The notes below the pieces were generated by a model, which saw only the letters and a list, made by a program, of their open reading frames with translations, searched no databases and was not told where the DNA came from. A DNA stretch of 64,000 nt from Haloprofundus marisrubri (lineage in GTDB: Archaea; Halobacteriota; Halobacteria; Halobacteriales; Haloferacaceae): NCBI RefSeq assembly GCF_001469955.1, contig NZ_LOPU01000029.1, forward strand, positions 124,001 through 188,000, read 5' to 3'. Shown piece after piece: positions 7,858 through 16,367 of the stretch. Positions within the stretch are counted from its first letter, which is position 1, and every line of letters starts with the position of its first letter. Position numbers and translations under genes: made by a program.

Positions 7858-9489
7858 ATGCACTCAGGCGCGTTCTCACCCGGCGCGCGCTCCGGCAACG
7901 CAGCGCGTGTCTACGACGAAACCGCGACGGTTCGCGGCGACGCACTCGCCCTCGAAACCGAGAGGAGACGGTACTCTCACGCCGAACTCCGCGACCGGTC
8001 GGCACGAGTAGCCGGGGCACTGCACGAGCACGGCCTCGCACCCGACGACCGCCTCTGCTTGTTTCTCTCGAATCGCCCCGAACTCGTTCTCACGGCGCTT
8101 GCGGCGTTGAAAGCCGGACTGCCTTTCTCGCCGGCGAACCCGCAGTTCACCGCGCGCGAACTCGTCTTCCAGTTGGCCGACAGCGACGCGAGAGCGCTCG
8201 TCACCGAACCGTCGCTGTTGCCGAAAGTCGCCGAGGCACTCGACCGACTCGACACCGACCCGTTGGTGATTCTCGTCGACGACAGCACAGACGAGACTGC
8301 CACCGACGGCGATGCCGCCACCACCGACGAGGCTGCTGACGCCACGGACGACATCGGGTTCGACTTCGAGTTCGATTTCGACACCGTCGCGTTCTCGTCG
8401 CTCGACGCCGACTCGACGATGGTCCACCGCGAGGACGACGACGTGGCGATGCAGCCGTACACGAGCGGAACGACCGGCAAACCGAAGGGCGTGTTGTTGA
8501 CGCACCGAAACCTGCGCGCACAGTCGTTCATGGCGTTCGAGCGCTCGGCACTGCGCGCCGACGAGGAACGGTTTCTCTCTATCCTCCCGCTGGCGCACAT
8601 CGCGGGCTTCGTCAACCGGACGTGGCAGCCGTTGATTCGCGGGGCCGCCGTCTACCTGCGCGACCCGAGCGAGTGGGACCCCGAGACGGCGATGGCGACC
8701 ATCGAACGCGAGCGAATCACGAAGTTCGGCGCGGTGACCGCGATGTACGTCGACATCGTCAACCACGAGCGCTTCGGCGAGTACGACCTCTCCAGTCTCG
8801 AAGAGGTGATGGAGGGCGGCGACCGCCTGCCGACGTCGGTCCAAGAGCGCTTCGAGACGACGGCGGGCGTCGAACTCTTCGAAGCGTACGGCCTCACCGA
8901 GACGGGCGGCGGCACCCACGTCGGCTTCGGGTCGACGTTCGGCCCCCGACTGGGTACCATCGGTCAACCGCTGCGGGCGACCGACTGTAAACTCGTCGAC
9001 GAGGAGGGTCGAGAAGTACCGCCGGGTGAGACGGGTCAACTGCTGGTCCGTGGCCCGCACGTGATGAAAGGCTACCACGAGCGACCCGCCGAGACGGCGG
9101 AGGCGTTCACCGACGACGGCTACTTCCGCACCGGCGACGTCGCCCGCCGCGACGCGGACAACTACTACGAACTCGTCGACCGGATGTCCGACGTTATCGT
9201 CACCGCCGGCTACACCGTCTACCCACGCGAGATAGAGAACGCGCTGTACGAACATCCGGACGTCGTCGACGCCGCCGTCGTCGGCGTGCCCGACGAGCGC
9301 CGAACGGAGACGGTGAAAGCGTACGTCGTCCGCCGACAGGGGTCGGCCGTCGACGCCGACAGAATTCGGGCGTTCTGTCTCGAACGCGTCGCGCCGTACA
9401 AACACCCGCGGACGGTGGAGTTCGTCGAGGAACTCCCTCGCACACACAACAGCAAGGTTCGACGCGTCGAACTCCGCGAAGGAACCTAA
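7858..9489 (+). CDS. class I adenylate-forming enzyme, acyl-CoA synthetase
   Basis: A 543-residue AMP-binding enzyme. The P-loop motif YTSGTTGKPKGVLLTHRN, the A5 motif EAYGLTETGG, the A7/A8 hinge (YFRTGDVARRD, DRMSDVIVTAGYTVYPREIE) and the C-terminal lysine loop (RTHNSKVRRVELRE) are all present, so the enzyme should form an acyl-adenylate and then the CoA thioester. An acidic insert of about 35 residues (near residues 140-180, DDSTDETATDGDAATTDE) is unusual for the family and may be a haloadaptive loop. Medium or long-chain fatty or aromatic acids are likely substrates, inferred only from family resemblance. Confidence 0.87.
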   Translation: MHSGAFSPGARSGNAARVYDETATVRGDALALETERRRYSHAELRDRSARVAGALHEHGLAPDDRLCLFLSNRPELVLTALAALKAGLPFSPANPQFTARELVFQLADSDARALVTEPSLLPKVAEALDRLDTDPLVILVDDSTDETATDGDAATTDEAADATDDIGFDFEFDFDTVAFSSLDADSTMVHREDDDVAMQPYTSGTTGKPKGVLLTHRNLRAQSFMAFERSALRADEERFLSILPLAHIAGFVNRTWQPLIRGAAVYLRDPSEWDPETAMATIERERITKFGAVTAMYVDIVNHERFGEYDLSSLEEVMEGGDRLPTSVQERFETTAGVELFEAYGLTETGGGTHVGFGSTFGPRLGTIGQPLRATDCKLVDEEGREVPPGETGQLLVRGPHVMKGYHERPAETAEAFTDDGYFRTGDVARRDADNYYELVDRMSDVIVTAGYTVYPREIENALYEHPDVVDAAVVGVPDERRTETVKAYVVRRQGSAVDADRIRAFCLERVAPYKHPRTVEFVEELPRTHNSKVRRVELREGT

Positions 9490-9547
9490 CTCCCGGCTTT
9501 TTCGAGTCTTGCGCTCGCCGACTCCGACTGTCTATCTAGAGTGAACG

Positions 9548-9553
9548 TTTATA
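9548..9553 (+). promoter_or_regulatory. TATA element of the histidine kinase gene
   Basis: The sequence TTTATA lies about 28 bp upstream of the ATG at 9579, the usual spacing for a haloarchaeal leaderless transcript. Confidence 0.6.
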
Positions 9554-9578
9554 CACCCACCTCTTGTCTCTCCGCTCG

Positions 9579-10688
9579 ATGCCGGAACGGCCGACCGAGA
9601 AGACCGGGCAGGAGGGTGACGAGACGACGAGCACAGACGAGACGGCCACTCACGACGACCATCCGCCGCTCGCATCGGACGGCGAACGGGCGTTTCTCGA
9701 ACGGGCACTCGACGAGTTGGACGACCCGTTCTACGTGTTCGACAGAGACGGCGGCCTCGTACGGTGGAATCGCGTGCTGACCGACCTGTTCGACGTCACC
9801 GACGAGGAGATAGCAGGGAGGTCTCCGATGGAGTTCTTTCTCGAAGCCGACCAACCGCGGGTGCGCCGGGCCGTCGACGAGACGCTCGAACACGGCGAAA
9901 CGGTCGTCGAAGCACGCGCGGAGACGACGCAGGGACTCGTCCGATTTCAACTCACCGGCCGCCGACTGGTCGACGATGACGGAACTGTACTCGGTCTCTG
10001 CGGTATCGGCCGCGACGTGACCGAACAGCGCGCCTTCGAGCGCCGCCTCGCCGACCAGAACGAACGCCTCGAACGGTTCGCCGAAATCGTTGCCCACGAC
10101 CTCCGAAACCCGCTGACCGTCGCCAAAGGCTTTCTCGAACTGGAGCGACGCGAACACGACTCCGAGCACCTCGGCCGCGTCGACGAAGCGCTCGACCGAA
10201 TCGACCGTATCGTCGACGACGTGCTCGCCGCCGCCCGCGACGGCCGGACCGTCACCGACCGGACGTCCGTCTCGCTGAACCGCGTCGCACAGAACGCGTG
10301 GCGAAACGTCGACACCGCCGACGCGACGCTCGACGTTCGAGCGTCGGGCACCGTCGACGCCGACGAAGACCGACTGCGTCGACTGTTCGAGAACCTGTTT
10401 CGCAACAGCGTAGAGCACGGCACCGACGGTGTCGCCGTCACCGTCGAGGACATCGACGAGGGGTTCGCCGTCGCCGACGACGGGCCGGGTATCCCGCCCG
10501 AGGACCGCCAGCGCGTCTTCGAGTTGGGTTTTACTGGACCTTCGCAGGGAACCGGATTGGGTCTGAACATCGTGCGGACGCTGGCGCACGCCCACGGGTG
10601 GTCGGTGCGAGCGACGGAGTCGGAGTCAGGCGGCGCACGATTCGAGTTCGATACGTCACGTGAACGGTCGTCGAGAGTCCCCGAGTGA
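9579..10688 (+). CDS. soluble PAS-domain sensor histidine kinase
   Basis: A 369-residue kinase without membrane segments. Residues ~38-150 form a PAS domain (DDPFYVFDRDGGLVRWN). The dimerisation and phosphoacceptor region has the phosphorylatable H173 in AHDLRNPL. The ATPase domain carries the N-box N276 (ENLFRNSVEH), G1 box DDGPGIP at 300-306 and G2 box GTGLGL at 324-329. It should sense a cytoplasmic signal and phosphorylate a response regulator, which is not encoded nearby. The ATG at 9579 is chosen over a TTG at 9564 because a TATA element at 9548-9553 places the transcription start next to it. Confidence 0.9.
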   Translation: MPERPTEKTGQEGDETTSTDETATHDDHPPLASDGERAFLERALDELDDPFYVFDRDGGLVRWNRVLTDLFDVTDEEIAGRSPMEFFLEADQPRVRRAVDETLEHGETVVEARAETTQGLVRFQLTGRRLVDDDGTVLGLCGIGRDVTEQRAFERRLADQNERLERFAEIVAHDLRNPLTVAKGFLELERREHDSEHLGRVDEALDRIDRIVDDVLAAARDGRTVTDRTSVSLNRVAQNAWRNVDTADATLDVRASGTVDADEDRLRRLFENLFRNSVEHGTDGVAVTVEDIDEGFAVADDGPGIPPEDRQRVFELGFTGPSQGTGLGLNIVRTLAHAHGWSVRATESESGGARFEFDTSRERSSRVPE

Positions 10689-10778
10689 CGCTGTCTGTGT
10701 CGACGCGGCTGGAGATGGCTTGTTCGACGTGCCGCCTCTTCTCCGGAGACTCAGACACGTCCCGCACGACCGGCGGGC

Positions 10779-10786
10779 TTTATAAA
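10779..10786 (+). promoter_or_regulatory. TATA element of the IMPase-like gene
   Basis: TTTATAAA lies 24 bp (centre to start) before the ATG at 10807, which supports that start and a leaderless mRNA. Confidence 0.65.
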
Positions 10787-10806
10787 ATCAACTCACGGAG
10801 TCGCCG

Positions 10807-11622
10807 ATGACGATGTCTCGCCTCGATGTTGCGACGCGCGCAGCGCTGGCCGCCGGGAAACGTCTCTCAGAACTGTCGAATCCACGCGACGAGGATGCCG
10901 CGTGGGTGAGTGCCGGTGACGTCGTGACAGAGGCGGCAGCCGAGTCCGCTGACGAACTGGTGGAGAGGCTCGGTGAGACCGACGACGCCGTCTTCATCCA
11001 AGAAACTCGCCGTACCTCCGATGACGGCGGGACGTGGGTGTGCGACCCGTTGGACGGCCGTGGGAGCTACCGGGCTGGCGGTAGCGAGTACGCCGTCTCG
11101 ATCGCACACTACGAGGACACCCGGCCACGATTGGGTGTGGTCTACCTACCTGACACGCAGACGTTGTTCGCGGCGCGAGCGGACGGCCCAGCACTTCGTT
11201 ACGACTCTGCGGAAGCAGCGACCGCAAGCCGGGGACAGCGACTCTCTGTCACCGAGACTGACGACCTCGCGTCATCAGCCTGCGTCTCGGGGTTCGACCT
11301 CGGTGGCCACGTACTGCGGGAGTTCGAGTCGACTGGTGCACAGGTCGCCCCACGAGAGTCGGCCGCTATCAACCTCTGTCGTCTCGCAGACGGGGATGCG
11401 GACGTCGTCTGGGAGTACGACACGTATCCGTGGGACGTTGCGGCAGGTCTCGTTATCGCGCAGGCGGCGGGAGCGACTGTCACCGACGTAGATGGTGACC
11501 AGTACACAGCAGGTCGGGAGCCAACCAAAGAACAGCGACCACTGGTCGCAACGAACGGACCGCTGCAGACCGACGCGCTGGCGACGATTCGCGGCGTCGA
11601 CGCACTCGACGTGTCGACGTGA
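10807..11622 (+). CDS. inositol monophosphatase-family protein with altered active site
   Basis: A 271-residue protein of the IMPase/FBPase/CysQ fold. Three metal-ligand positions are kept: E66 (IQETRR), D80 and D83 (CDPLDGR) and D210 (YPWDVAAG). However, the Thr of the DPIDGT motif is Arg (R84), and the aspartate of the VTxxD motif near residue 44 is Ala. In known IMPases this Asp-Thr pair activates the attacking water. The protein may therefore be a weak or altered phosphatase, or a non-catalytic homologue. The alignment is by eye. It stops one base before the convergent stop of the pentapeptide-repeat gene. Confidence 0.72.
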   Translation: MTMSRLDVATRAALAAGKRLSELSNPRDEDAAWVSAGDVVTEAAAESADELVERLGETDDAVFIQETRRTSDDGGTWVCDPLDGRGSYRAGGSEYAVSIAHYEDTRPRLGVVYLPDTQTLFAARADGPALRYDSAEAATASRGQRLSVTETDDLASSACVSGFDLGGHVLREFESTGAQVAPRESAAINLCRLADGDADVVWEYDTYPWDVAAGLVIAQAAGATVTDVDGDQYTAGREPTKEQRPLVATNGPLQTDALATIRGVDALDVST

Positions 11623-11623
11623 A

Positions 11624-13093
11624 TCAGTAAGTCGACCGCCGCCCGAAAACGAACACGAGTACCGAGAGGAGGAGGATGCCGACGATGGATTCGAGCACCG
11701 CGAGACCGTGGTACGAAACGGGGAGTGCGTCGACACGCGCGACTGGATTGATGAAGTGGAGTGCGCTCAGGTATAGCGCCTCCGAGAACCCGAGCGGGTA
11801 GAGCAGTGCTGCTCCGACGACGACGACGAGACCGACCAGCAGCACCCGAGAGACACTCTCACCGTATCCCATGACACCACCCGAGAGGAGCGACCCGGCC
11901 CACGCACGCCACTCACGGTTCTCACGGTGGGCCGTCCGTCGACTCCGCTTTCGTCGTCGGTACGCAGTTCTGGCCTGGTCCGGAAGCGCATTGTCCCGTG
12001 AGAGCCGTTCGACCATCCGGTTTCGCCAGATGTCTCGCGTCACTGGTGACGGACCATCAGTCGTCGTTTCGGTCGGCCCAGTGGCGGCCTCGAACTGCGT
12101 ACCGTCGTTGATTTTCGCGTCGACGAGCACACAGCCGTACAGGTCGGCGTCGAGAAGCACTGCGTCGAAGAGGTTTGCGCGGGTGAAGACGGCACGGTCA
12201 CAGTCGGCACTCGTGAGGTCTGCGGCGCGGAAGTTCGCGTCCTCGGCGTCGACGTCGGCGAGACTCGCGTCAGTGAGGGCGGCGCTGCGGAAGGACGCAC
12301 CCGTAAGCACCGCGTCGTCGAACACCGCGTCGGTGGCGTCGGCCTCGTAAAAGTTCGCCCCGTCAGCTATCGCACCCGAGAGGGTCGCCTTCTGGAGACG
12401 GGTGCGGTGGAAAGCCGTTCCCGAGAGAGTCGCGCCTCGGAGGAGGGTCTCTCTGAGACGGGCGCTAAGAAGCACCGCGTCGGTGAGGTTGGCACCCGCG
12501 AGATTGGCTTCCGAGAGACGTGCGCGGATGAAGTTCGCCTCCGGTGCGTTGGCGAACCGAAGGTCCGCCTTCCGGAAGTCTGCGTGACGCGCTTGCACTG
12601 CTTCGAGGTCCGCGTATCGAAACGTCGCTTCCGAGCAGTCGGTGTTCCGGAGGTCACAGTCCACGAGTGACGCCTGTCGGAACTCCGCGTCGTTGAGTCG
12701 GGCCGTCGTCAACGAAGCCCCGTCCAGCGTCGCCTCGGTGAACGTCGCCCCATGGAGGTCACAGCCGTCGAGCGTCACGTCGGAGAGGTCTGCACCAGTG
12801 AAATCCGCACCGCGCAACGACGTGTTCGTGAACTGTCTCTCACCGATTGCTTCCGAGAGATTCACACCGGCGAGATTTGCACCATCGAGCATCGGTACGT
12901 CGGATTCCGCAGCCAACAACTCCGCAAGCGCCGCTTCTCTCTCGTCAGGGCCTACCGCATCGACGGACGAGGTGTGCCAGAGACACCGGTTGAACCCCTC
13001 CAAGGGCTGGCGTGAACAGGCTACGGCGTCTCGGTCCTCTGGACGAGTGACTTCCGAGACCACGAAGCCGCACCGGGTGTCCGTGTCGGTCAT
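11624..13093 (-). CDS. pentapeptide-repeat protein with N-terminal Cys/His motif and C-terminal two-helix channel-like domain
   Basis: A 489-residue protein in three parts. Residues 1-42 carry C8, C26, C37 and H40, spaced like a small zinc site. Residues ~67-340 are a long run of A(D/N)LxX pentapeptide repeats, expected to form a right-handed quadrilateral beta-helix. After a basic linker (~375-400) come two hydrophobic helices (~408-432 and ~462-485) separated by a re-entrant-like segment (LYLSALHFINPVARVDALPV). That architecture equals pentapeptide/ion-channel (2TM) proteins, but the TxGYGD selectivity filter is absent. It is probably a membrane-anchored scaffold rather than a potassium channel. 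It overlaps no gene and faces the IMPase-like gene tail to tail. Confidence 0.8.
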   Translation of the reverse strand: MTDTDTRCGFVVSEVTRPEDRDAVACSRQPLEGFNRCLWHTSSVDAVGPDEREAALAELLAAESDVPMLDGANLAGVNLSEAIGERQFTNTSLRGADFTGADLSDVTLDGCDLHGATFTEATLDGASLTTARLNDAEFRQASLVDCDLRNTDCSEATFRYADLEAVQARHADFRKADLRFANAPEANFIRARLSEANLAGANLTDAVLLSARLRETLLRGATLSGTAFHRTRLQKATLSGAIADGANFYEADATDAVFDDAVLTGASFRSAALTDASLADVDAEDANFRAADLTSADCDRAVFTRANLFDAVLLDADLYGCVLVDAKINDGTQFEAATGPTETTTDGPSPVTRDIWRNRMVERLSRDNALPDQARTAYRRRKRSRRTAHRENREWRAWAGSLLSGGVMGYGESVSRVLLVGLVVVVGAALLYPLGFSEALYLSALHFINPVARVDALPVSYHGLAVLESIVGILLLSVLVFVFGRRSTY

Positions 13094-13398
13094 CTGGTTT
13101 TCTGTAACTACCAGCCGGTTTAACAGTTCGCACTCGTGTTGTTTCCCGTTCGAGGCGCGTCACTCCGCTCGGCAGTGACTCCGCTACCGAAACCAGAGCC
13201 GACCGAATCACGGTCGAGACTCGACGCTACCGCTCGCCGCGTGCGTTCGTGCGAAAATCTTCGGCCGGATTCGACTCGTATAGACGGTCGCTCACCTCGT
13301 TCGCGCTGCGTCTGGCCTGTCCAAATTCCGAGTCGGCTTCAGGCGATTCCAGCAGATGCTCGGTGACGGAGCGTCTCGCAGAAGTGGAATGGAGAGAA
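13094..13398. other. intergenic region between pentapeptide gene and tRNA-Thr
   Basis: About 300 bp without a convincing gene. It contains the promoter region of the pentapeptide gene (AT-richer near 13100-13125) and no clear repeat. Since it borders the 3' end of a tRNA gene I looked for a second copy of the tRNA end as an attachment site and found none here or near 10.7 kb. Confidence 0.4.
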
Positions 13399-13470
13399 AG
13401 CCTAGGCCGGGATTTGAACCCGGGCTCTCGTCCTTACCAAGGACGCGCTTTACCGCTAAGCTACCCAGGC
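13399..13470 (-). tRNA. tRNA-Thr (anticodon GGT)
   Basis: On the minus strand the sequence folds into a complete cloverleaf. The acceptor stem pairs GCCTGGG with CCTAGGC, leaving U73, the discriminator base usual for archaeal tRNA-Thr. The D arm closes with GCT/AGC, the anticodon stem CGTCC/GGACG encloses the loop TTGGTAA (anticodon GGT, reading ACC), and the T arm is CCGGG TTCAAAT CCCGG. No intron and no encoded CCA are seen. Confidence 0.95.
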
Positions 13471-13525
13471 GCCTGATGCGCATTCACTCGTTTGCCCGAT
13501 TCGTCTTTAGGCGTTTCGATTCGCT

Positions 13526-14245
13526 TCAGCTATCGGTAGGCGATGGCACGGGGTCGTCTCCCCCACCATCGGCCGCCACTCGTTCGGCGGCCGCCTCGGG
13601 CAGCGCCGACGGCGCTTCCGGAAACGACGTGCCGTACTCGGCGGCGAGGTCGGCGGCGTACGCCGACAGCGACTCGGGGACCGACTCGCCGACCGCCGTC
13701 GCACCGGCGAGCACCGCCAAATCGAGCACGTCGGCTTCGAGTCTGCCGTCGAAGGAGTCGGTGTCGCGGTCGGTCTCGCCGTCGGTGGCCGGGACCGGCG
13801 ACCGACGGCCGAGCGTCTGGTCGTGACCGAACGCTCGGACGGTGTCGACGGCGCGGGTCGCCGCCTCGGTTCGGGCGAGAACGAAGAATCCCCGGGCGAC
13901 CAGCACGTCGGCGGCGAGAACGAGCATGTCGGCCTCGATACCCGCGATGAGGTCGTCGGCGCCGTTCTGTCGCTCGGCGGTCTCGTCCGCCCACGGTTCA
14001 TCGCGGGCGAGGTCACGGGTGAGTCGAAGGCCCTCGTAAATCAGTTGGACGCCGGCGGCGCGTTCGGCGAGGGCGTCGGTGTCCACGTCGGGGTCGAGTG
14101 CCCGCGCGCTCACCAGTGCGAGCGCTCCCGGCAGCATCGACGCCTCCGCGAGGCGCGCGTCCAGCGCGTCCAGCAGTTGTGGAGGGTCGATATCAGAGAG
14201 CGCCTCGCGCGCGGCATCGCGGGTCCGCACGGCGTCGTCCATCAC
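13526..14245 (-). CDS. conserved haloarchaeal protein, possibly a degenerate isoprenoid-synthase-like fold
   Basis: A 239-residue, mostly alpha-helical, soluble acidic protein. The central helices (RLTRDLARDEPW near residue 75, then DLIAGIEADMLVLAADVLVARGFFVLART near 97-125) have an arrangement reminiscent of polyprenyl synthase helices, but the DDxxD motifs are missing. I believe it belongs to a haloarchaea-restricted family (DUF7114-like); this is from memory. The C-terminal ~25 residues are disordered (GGGDDPVPSPTDS). The first of two adjacent ATG codons is given as the start. It is divergent from the enoyl-CoA hydratase gene with a 56-bp shared promoter region. Confidence 0.6.
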   Translation of the reverse strand: MMDDAVRTRDAAREALSDIDPPQLLDALDARLAEASMLPGALALVSARALDPDVDTDALAERAAGVQLIYEGLRLTRDLARDEPWADETAERQNGADDLIAGIEADMLVLAADVLVARGFFVLARTEAATRAVDTVRAFGHDQTLGRRSPVPATDGETDRDTDSFDGRLEADVLDLAVLAGATAVGESVPESLSAYAADLAAEYGTSFPEAPSALPEAAAERVAADGGGDDPVPSPTDS

Positions 14246-14301
14246 TGAACGGTAGCGACGGGAAAGGCAAAGACCTTTGGAAACTCCCCCGCAGAACCGG
14301 T

Positions 14302-15006
14302 ATGATTCGCGTTACCGACCGCGAGCGCTTGCGGGTCGTCACCCTCGATAGACCCGACCGACGCAACGCGCTCCGCCCCGCCGACTTGGACGCGCTGGAG
14401 GCAGCGGTCACCGACGCCGCCGACGCCGACGTACCGGTCGTCTACCTGCACGGTGAGGGACCGGCGTTCTGCGCCGGGGCGGATTTAGACGTGGTCGCGT
14501 CGCTTTCGGACCCCGAAGCGTTCGCTCGCCACGGTCAGCGAGTGGCGAACAGTATCGAATCGTCGGAGAGTATCGTCGTCGCCGGTATCGACGGTGCGGC
14601 CCGCGGCGGCGGCGTCGAACTCGCTCTCGCCTGTGATCTCCGCGTGGCGACGCCGGAAGCGACGTTCGCCGAACCCGGCGTTCGCTTCGGCCTGTTCGGT
14701 GCGTGGGGCGGCACGGTTCGTCTTCCACGGGTGATGCGCGAGGGCGACGCCCTCGATTTCGCGCTCTCGGGACGCGCAATCGACGCCGAGGAGGCGCTTC
14801 GGACGGGGTTGGTCTCTCGAATCGAAGCGAATCCGCTGGAGGTTGCCGAGCGACTCGCCGCGAACGAACCGGACGCGCTGGCAGTGGTGAAAGCACGGAT
14901 GCGCGACCACAGCGAGAAGAGAGAACAAGAAGCGGCGGAGGCTGAGGCGTTCGGCGAACTCGTGCGGGCGCACGCCGCCGATATCGCGGCAGATAGAGAA
15001 CAGTAG
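14302..15006 (+). CDS. enoyl-CoA hydratase/isomerase family protein
   Basis: A 234-residue crotonase-fold protein, slightly shorter than typical (~255). The CoA-binding loop FCAGADLDVVASL and the oxyanion-hole segment GAARGGGVELALACDLRVA are clear. Of the two hydratase glutamates, the first position falls in the GGGVELAL region, and the second falls near FAEPGVRFGLF, so hydratase or isomerase chemistry on an acyl-CoA is plausible but not proven. The ATG at 14302 starts right before the first strand (MIRVTDRERLRVVTL); the longer open frame upstream lacks family similarity. It may serve fatty-acid beta-oxidation together with the acyl-CoA ligase 5 kb upstream, which is an inference. Confidence 0.85.
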   Translation: MIRVTDRERLRVVTLDRPDRRNALRPADLDALEAAVTDAADADVPVVYLHGEGPAFCAGADLDVVASLSDPEAFARHGQRVANSIESSESIVVAGIDGAARGGGVELALACDLRVATPEATFAEPGVRFGLFGAWGGTVRLPRVMREGDALDFALSGRAIDAEEALRTGLVSRIEANPLEVAERLAANEPDALAVVKARMRDHSEKREQEAAEAEAFGELVRAHAADIAADREQ

Positions 15007-15015
15007 GGGTCGAGC

Positions 15016-15849
15016 TTAGAGGTCCAACGCTTCTGGCGCGGGCGGCATCGACCGCTTGTGCGCGCTCTGGGCGACCAGTTTTTCGACTGTCTCAATCTGT
15101 GCTTCCGTCACGTCGAGATGTCGCGCCGTCGCCGCCGTCGACAGCGGGCCGTCGACGTGCAGTGCGAGAATCGCGTCGAGGATGTCGTAGGTGATGCCCA
15201 TCTCCTCCTCGTCGGTCTGTTCGAGCCACATCTCCGCAGAGGGCGTCTTCATCACGAGGTCCTCGGGAACGCCGACGTGGTCGGCGAGTTGGCGCACTTG
15301 TTGTTTGTACAGGTTCCCGATAGGGTTGCAGTCGACGGCTTGGTCGCCGTACTTCGTGAAGTAGCCCGTCATCGCCTCGCTGCGGTTGCCCGTCCCGAGG
15401 ACGACGCGGCCCTTGTGGTTGGCGACGAAGTAGCCCAGCACGGCGCGGGTGCGTACGTAGACGTTGCCGGTGGCCATCCGGTCGTCAGCCGCCTCCGGGA
15501 ACGCGTCGAAGAACTTCTCCGCGATGGGCTGAATCTCGACCACGTCGTAGGGGATTTCGAGCATCTCGGCGACGCGTTCGGCGTCGCTCATGTTCGTCTC
15601 GGTGTTGACCGAACTCGGCATCACGAGGCCGTGCAGTCCGTCTTTGCCGAGCGCTTCGACGGCGAGGTGGGCCGTCAGCGTGCTGTCGATGCCGCCGGAG
15701 AGGCCCAGTACCGCGCCCTCAGCACCGGCGTCGTCGGCGACGCTCCGGATGAACGCGACGATGTGCTCGCGTGTCGATTCGAGTTCGTCGTCGGAGAGGC
15801 GGAGGTCAAGCGGTGCAGTGTCGTCGAGAATCGGCGTCTCGCTACTCAT
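15016..15849 (-). CDS. nadE: NAD+ synthetase, ammonia-dependent
   Basis: A 277-residue enzyme that converts nicotinic acid adenine dinucleotide, ATP and ammonia to NAD+, the last step of NAD synthesis. The PP-loop SGGIDS is at 51-56, followed by the family motifs LGTGNRSEAMTGYFTKYGD and CNPIGNLYKQQVRQLA (the substrate and ATP site) and the C-terminal KRSMPP. There is no N-terminal glutaminase domain, so ammonia must come from solution or a separate protein. It is convergent with the enoyl-CoA hydratase gene, 9 bp apart. Confidence 0.95.
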   Translation of the reverse strand: MSSETPILDDTAPLDLRLSDDELESTREHIVAFIRSVADDAGAEGAVLGLSGGIDSTLTAHLAVEALGKDGLHGLVMPSSVNTETNMSDAERVAEMLEIPYDVVEIQPIAEKFFDAFPEAADDRMATGNVYVRTRAVLGYFVANHKGRVVLGTGNRSEAMTGYFTKYGDQAVDCNPIGNLYKQQVRQLADHVGVPEDLVMKTPSAEMWLEQTDEEEMGITYDILDAILALHVDGPLSTAATARHLDVTEAQIETVEKLVAQSAHKRSMPPAPEALDL

Positions 15850-16367
15850 CGACTAGTCGTAGAGCCGTGGATGACTAATAGGCATCTCCTCGCGGAATTC
15901 CGTGGACGTGTGTCCAGTTCTGTGAAACGCTATCTTGAAGTGTTCCCGTCCGGTACTTTTGGCTGCACTCAGCGCAGTGAGCGCCGATGGTGAGCCGAAC
16001 GAAGTGAGGCGAACCACGGGGCGAAAGCGAAGCGCAGCGCGCCGATGGTGAGACGGACGCAGTCCGTCGAGGTACGGTGTGAACGAAGTGAGCGCCGATG
16101 GTCCAATGGTAGGACAGTGGCTTCCCAAGCCACCGGTCCGGGTTCGATTCCCGGTCGGCGCAGTTCTGTCGAGCGAAGCGAGACGAAATGCATATCGAAT
16201 CCGAACCCTGCCAGTCGCAGCCGACGACTGAAAGGAGTCGGAACGTCTGGCTCCGGTTCGATTCCCGGTCGGCGCACTCCCTTCGGTCGTTTGCCGACCG
16301 ACGTTCATCTCGTTTCACTCGATGAACTCCCGGTCGGCGCAGTTCTGTAAAAAGCACAAAAAACGAG
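15850..16367. repeat. tRNA-Gly locus with partial tRNA copies on both sides
   Basis: Around the intact tRNA-Gly (16092-16162) the region holds 5' fragments starting GCGCCGATGG at 15981-15990 and 16039-16048, and 3' fragments equal to the T arm/acceptor end at 16255-16276 (22 nt identical to the tRNA end) and 16328-16348 (21 nt identical and running 7 nt beyond the tRNA end). Stretches rich in CGAAGTGAG/GCGAAGCGAG lie between them. Open frames on the minus strand here are translations of the tRNA pieces and not genes. Confidence 0.85.
16092..16162 (+). tRNA. tRNA-Gly (anticodon CCC)
   Basis: The plus strand folds to a full cloverleaf: acceptor GCGCCGA/TCGGCGC with discriminator A73, D arm GTCC/GGAC around AATGGTA, anticodon stem GTGGC/GCCAC with loop TTCCCAA (anticodon CCC, reading GGG) and T arm CCGGG TTCGATT CCCGG. 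No CCA is encoded and there is no intron. Partial copies of its two ends flank it. Confidence 0.95.

Noticed and set aside
10689-13398. Genomic island next to the 3' end of tRNA-Thr
   Set aside because: The two genes have somewhat different composition, but no duplicate of the tRNA 3' end, integrase or other mobile gene is visible.
13292-13483. 63-residue minus-strand ORF over tRNA-Thr
   Set aside because: It runs through the tRNA gene and encodes the usual false tRNA peptide.
16255-16276. A second tRNA-Gly gene
   Set aside because: Only the T-arm and acceptor 3' part is present; no D arm or anticodon arm precedes it.
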